From assembly GCA_000934455.1 (NCBI GenBank), contig KN886503.1, positions 29,327 through 84,927 of the forward strand: a stretch of DNA of 55,601 bases. The letters run 5' to 3'. How positions within the stretch are numbered: position 1 is the first letter of the stretch; each line of letters begins with the position of its first letter. A model generated the notes under the pieces. That model did not search any database, was not told where the DNA came from, and saw only the letters and a program-made list of their open reading frames with translations. Shown one piece after another: positions 51,310 to 55,601 of this stretch. Origin of the DNA: Apostichopus parvimensis. Lineage: Eukaryota > Echinodermata > Holothuroidea > Aspidochirotida > Stichopodidae. The translations under genes and the position numbers were made by a program.

Positions 51310-52544
51310 TACGCCTTTGGAAGGGGGGGGGGGCGGACATCTACGGAGGACTGGCGAGATGTGGGATGTAGGTTTTGTCAGTGTAACCAGCCTGGCTGCT
51401 GATATTTGAAGATGTTGAAGGCAACTCAGTTGATTCATCAAAATAGAGCTACAGAAATCCACACGGGATGAGATAAGAGAGTGGACCATGTATTCGGTTG
51501 CCTTGCATGCGAATGTGTGAGAGTTTTCTGAGCTGGAAGCTGATAGACTTGGAAACCAAAGATATGTGAACCTTGATTGTCATGTTCGAATCGATGATCA
51601 CGCCGAGATTTCGATCTTTTTCTTTCGGATTGACGTGGGAATCACAGACTGGGATAGGAGATTGTGGGATCTTGTACAGCATCAATTTTGGGCCAAGTAA
51701 TATAAACTTAGAATTACTCCCATTCCGTTTTAGTTTATTCTCTGTCAACAAGCTATGCACATCTGCGATACACTCTTCCAAGCGTTTGAGAACTGAGATC
51801 AGATTATCTTCAGAAGGATGAAAGGAGAGAAAAGGTTGTGTATCATCGGCATAGGAATGATATCCAACATTGTGACTGTTTCTGAAATTTCCCAGTGGCT
51901 GAGTGTAGACAGAGAACAGTAGAGGTCTCCAAATAGAGCTTTGGGAAATTCCATGTGTTAGAGGCTTTGGTCAGACTTGGCGCCATTGATGGAGATGCAC
52001 TGGAAGCGACCACTGAGGTAGGAGCTGAACCATGTCAAAGGCCAATGATCTGACTTTGAATATTTTCAAGAGATCATCTAATGTAGAATGACGCACGGTG
52101 TCAAACGCCGAGGACATGTCAAGTAGTACCAAGGCAGTTAGCTTACCATCGGCCATCTTGCGTAGTATGTGATCCGTCAGACTCACAAGGATTGTCTCAA
52201 AGTTATGGTGGGATCTATATGCTGATTGGCGACAATCAAGTATCTGATTGACAACGAAATGTTCCGTAAGCCGACTGAAATCAGCACGCTCCATTGTTTT
52301 TTAAAACACAATGGATATTTGATATGGGTCTGTAATTCTGCAGAATGTTGCTATCCAAGCCTGACTTCTTCAAGATTTGGCGTACATACGCAAATTTTGA
52401 GACATCATGGAATAAAAAACAGTTTAAACGTGATATAGGTGTTGGCAAGAACAGCAACCGGCAAGCACGTGAACAAAAAATGTGTTGGTATTGGGTCCAA
52501 ATCGCAAGACTTGGTTGGTGACTTGAGGAAAATAGAATTGACAT
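51310..52544 (-). mobile_element. L2/CR1-like retrotransposon, RT domain relic
   Basis: Minus-strand motifs in order: 'RQILKKSGLDSNILQNYRPI' (RT motif 1-2), 'ALVLLDMSSAFDTVRHSTLD' (RT-A with catalytic Asp), 'ISQSSIWRPLLFSVYTQPLG', 'YHSYADDTQPFLSF' with YADDTQ at 51,836-51,853 (RT-C), 'EKDRNLGVIIDSNM' (motif D/E) and 'SLISSRVDFCSSILMNQLSC' with 'AARLV'. It is frameshifted several times. It stops at a G/C tract near 51,320, so the C-terminus and 3' tail are missing, and the endonuclease is missing at the other side. The motif set fits the L2/CR1 group. Confidence 0.88.
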
Positions 52545-52559
52545 TTGACATAAGCTACT

Positions 52560-54860
52560 GATGGTCTAAAAATCTGGAGAATTGAAGGTGACTTAAGGTA
52601 TTTTAGAAAATCTTGGGTGAAACAAGAAGATTCCGCAGCAACAGCTGACATATGGGTTGGGAAGCACTATGGTAAACTTTGAACTCTTCTAGCTCAAAAT
52701 CTAAATGTTCATGGTGACAAAAGTTGAATGTGTTGTGATAGCCCAAGCCATCAGCTATTATCTGGTGGGTAGGTCCTTCTATTTTACCTCCATGGTAGGA
52801 TATGTCAGTTGAAAACGTCTATCTATGCTCTATCGGCCATGGAAAGTAACGATTTTAGTCTGTAAATTCAATAAGGGTGGGGGGGACCATTGTGGTGTGA
52901 TACCTACATTCACTTCATTATAAGGTAATTCACACGGAGCAAACATTAATCAATATGGTTACATTATGAAAGCAAAAAGGGTATGGTGGTATTCTAGGGA
53001 ACTTCCCAATTTCACGCAGCTTTGAAATTCGTATTTGAGGTGTAGGAATGCATCACATATTAGAAATACTATCTGCTGATAAGGCCATGCAGTTATCAGG
53101 AGGTACAACGTTTGTAAATGCCTGGTATAACCTGAATGTGATGATGAAAGTCAGACTATCTATTTGAATTTATAATGTACCAAAATTCCAAAGTCACCGT
53201 TACAATTGGGTTAAGTATCCTTCCAAGGAGTGGATATGGTTCTATATGTTTTATAAAAATAGTAATATCAATGATAGTAATAATGGTAACTCTACAGCTT
53301 AATACAAGCCACTATTTATACACAAGGTAATAAGGCACTGTACCCCAAAAATAGAAAAGAACAAAAGTAGCAAGGATGTTTGTGGAGTACTTGATATAAA
53401 AGGGAAGACTGAGCGAAATTGGTGCAGCATATGAAAAAGTGTTTACCACTGTACCAGGTAGAACTTAGTAGTTGAAGCCACAATGAAAGAGCTAAATTGA
53501 GAACCAATATATAGACTGTGGGATAGAGTGTACTTAAGTAGTAATGAGATCCTGAAGTCATAAAGATGTGACTTGGTGAACAGGAATTTACTTACGCCGG
53601 GCGGTGGCATATGGTTGCGCCCAGATAATCTGATGCCGACCCCTCAAGACAGTAGTTTACGCCTGGCAAATTTACCATTACCAAAATATGGGTGAATACT
53701 TGCAACAGAAGTAAGCTCAACAATAGGAAAAAGATAGCACAATTTGCCATATAAGCATTCTTCATTTTCCAAAAAAAGTTCCTTTCACAATAAGACATTT
53801 GAGTCACAATTGCCCCATGTTCCTATTTGGAAAATGTGTGTGGCCTGCTGCTGGCCATGCACAGTATGAGTTATGCCATCCCCATGTTAAGATTAAAATA
53901 TTTTGAGGGATGTTTTAGGTTATATGTGATATGGCTGATATATAGTCACTAAAAGCAATCAACTTAAATCCCACAGCATGGGAGAGTCAGTTTCGGTTTA
54001 TACCTCCATATATACTACAAACCAGTGGTATTGACACATGCAAGGTTAATCATTAGAATAGTGTGAACATGATAAGGTTTCTTTCACTTTAAAGTATTAT
54101 GCCATAACCCATTGACAGCTGTCAAGTGACTGCATTTAGTGCTAAGCAAAAACAAACGTCACTAGATCAATTGTACCAAAAGTTAGTGAAGGCTGTCTTA
54201 CGCAGTTTATGAAACCTGAAAGCTTGTGACCACAAACGTTGTCACAAAAGTATGATATGTACAGCACCATACGGTTATATTGTAAACTACCAGAGAATGC
54301 CAAAAAGTTATTGATACAACATTATTTTAAAACTATATATGTGGTCGGTCATGATAAGCATATTCAGTAGTTTTGTGTCAGTGTGAAGACTTTAGGTAGG
54401 AGTTATATGTACAGTAGATCATAATAAAAATATTTTTTGTTGAGACAGCCATTACAATGTTTTCAAGGAATAGAGAGTTCGATTATCCATGGATTAGGAC
54501 TTTTAATATTTCACTGTTACATGAGTACATGCATAGCAGCAAGACAAACAACTATGGTAGACAGTTCCTCATACATTTTGGCCTTAATGGTAGACAACTT
54601 CATCCTACAACTTTGCCTAAGGCTCAACACATCTACATTCATACAGTGTAAATGTACTGTACATAAACATGATGGTTTTGTTCATGGGGAAAAGCACCCA
54701 AATAGCTATTGACATTTGCACATTGAATATAGAAGGCAAACTAGCATATATCTCAGTTGCTCTGTGAATAATATAAGTCACTGTATTACTGACTTTTGTG
54801 TATCTGTGCAACAAAAATATAAGGAAGTCAGCGACTATGTACAGCAAGGTGTGGCTGGTT
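52560..54860. other. No gene seen
   Basis: AT-rich sequence with no recognised protein or repeat. A GC-richer patch near 53,590-53,665 does not give a coding frame. Confidence 0.4.
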
Positions 54861-54869
54861 GTTGGCGCT

Positions 54870-55601
54870 CTTTAGATATATATCAAGGGTGGTTAATTAG
54901 TAGCAGAGACCTTGCACGGAAAGATAAGACTGCACTAGGCTGTGCTGTATGTAGTATATATTTCACAGTACCATGTACTGTTGAAGCTTTTTTAATCATA
55001 TTGATGACATATATGAACTTTGTACTTTGTAATTACATATGAACTGTGCACATATGTGGGTAGATTTAGTAAATCAGGTAACATGAAACTAGTTCATACT
55101 ATCAATGTGTGCATGTACAGGAAACAGGAGACTAATAGTTCATACTGTTAATATGTGCATGTACATATTACAGGAAACTACTTCATGATGTTAATTGTGT
55201 GCATGTACAGGTAACAATATGCTGTAGTTCATACTGTTCATGTGTGCATGTACAGGTAACAAGAGGTTGTAGTTCACTGTTAATATGTGTATGTACTTAT
55301 TACAGGAACTTGATCATACTGTTCATGTGTGTACAGTATGTACATGTAACAGCTAGGAGACTTACAGGAGGTAACAGGAGAATTAGTTCATACTGTTAAT
55401 TTGTACATATATGTGTAGGGTGGTTAAGTAGTAACATATACCTTGTATGGAAAAATGATACTGCACCAGGCTGTGCGGTGTGTACTATATATCGCACAGT
55501 GACATATACTGTGTTAATATGTGCATTGTACAGGTAACAGGAGACTAGTTCGTACTGTTCATGTGTGCATGTCCATGTAGTAGGATACTAGTTCATACTG
55601 A
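54870..55601. repeat. Minisatellite and higher-order duplication to the window end
   Basis: From about 55,080 a unit close to gttcatactgttaatatgtg, catgtacaggtaacaggaga, cta recurs some ten times with length changes. A block near 54,885-54,985 ('gggtggttaattagtagcag' onward, with 'gcactaggctgtgctgtatg') is repeated at about 55,418-55,515. So the array contains a larger repeated segment. It is cut by the window edge. Confidence 0.8.

Overview
This window looks like nuclear DNA from an invertebrate deuterostome, most likely an echinoderm such as a sea cucumber or sea urchin. That rests on AT-rich, intron-rich sequence, many scattered copies of words like taggcctac, and the mix of Ty3-type, L2/CR1-type, hAT and short inverted-repeat elements. 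The taxon is an inference from style, not a match. There are no bacterial-type operons, tRNAs, rRNAs or CRISPR arrays that I can see.

The one host gene I can support is on the + strand from about 10,006 to 46,790. It encodes a predicted type I membrane protein of about 424 residues. Its parts are a signal peptide (exon 1), a V-set immunoglobulin domain (exon 2), two further Ig-like domains (exons 3 and 4), three tiny Thr/Ser-rich stalk exons (5 to 7), a transmembrane exon (8), and a candidate last exon with a short tail containing E-Y-A-S-L. Every coding junction is phase 1, so each exon is a symmetric cassette. The Ig exons 2 and 3 are both exactly 318 nt. The introns run from 340 nt to about 8.3 kb and hold most of the repeats.

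Layout: 1-640 is the flank of a retroelement, with a short hAT-like end. 637-5,160 is a decayed Ty3/Gypsy element on the minus strand (gag, protease, RT-RNase H, integrase), preceded by a repeat coding for short Thr-Glu-Val-Gln units. 6,860-7,292 is a non-LTR retrotransposon tail. 8,214-8,690 is a small element built on repeats of GCGAAGTTCGGACAC. The gene then begins. Intron 1 holds little. Intron 2 (11.3-19.4 kb) holds a nest of repeats, including a tandem array full of AGGTCA direct repeats and a cluster of GGTCACGTGTGTGAC words. Intron 3 (19.7-24.3 kb) holds a 2.54 kb DNA transposon with terminal inverted repeats, TAAT target duplications, many copies of GCGAGGGACGGAATT and a broken coding relic. 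Intron 4 (24.6-32.9 kb) holds a non-LTR fragment, a 1.74 kb hAT element with perfect 8-bp target duplications, a GC-rich coding relic and an acceptor-like minisatellite. Intron 6 (35.8-41.4 kb) holds a roughly 95-bp satellite and an L2-like tail. Intron 7 (41.5-46.2 kb) holds an assembly gap flanked by copies of the same 364 bp. Downstream of the gene are a CpG-rich patch, a perfect hairpin, another L2/CR1-like RT relic and a minisatellite running to the window end.

The most interesting points are the all-phase-1 Ig receptor with possible tyrosine tail, a set of elements that each repeat their own 15-18 bp word in both orientations, the array of nuclear-receptor-type DR4 sites, and the tandem array of acceptor-like units just upstream of a 63-nt exon.
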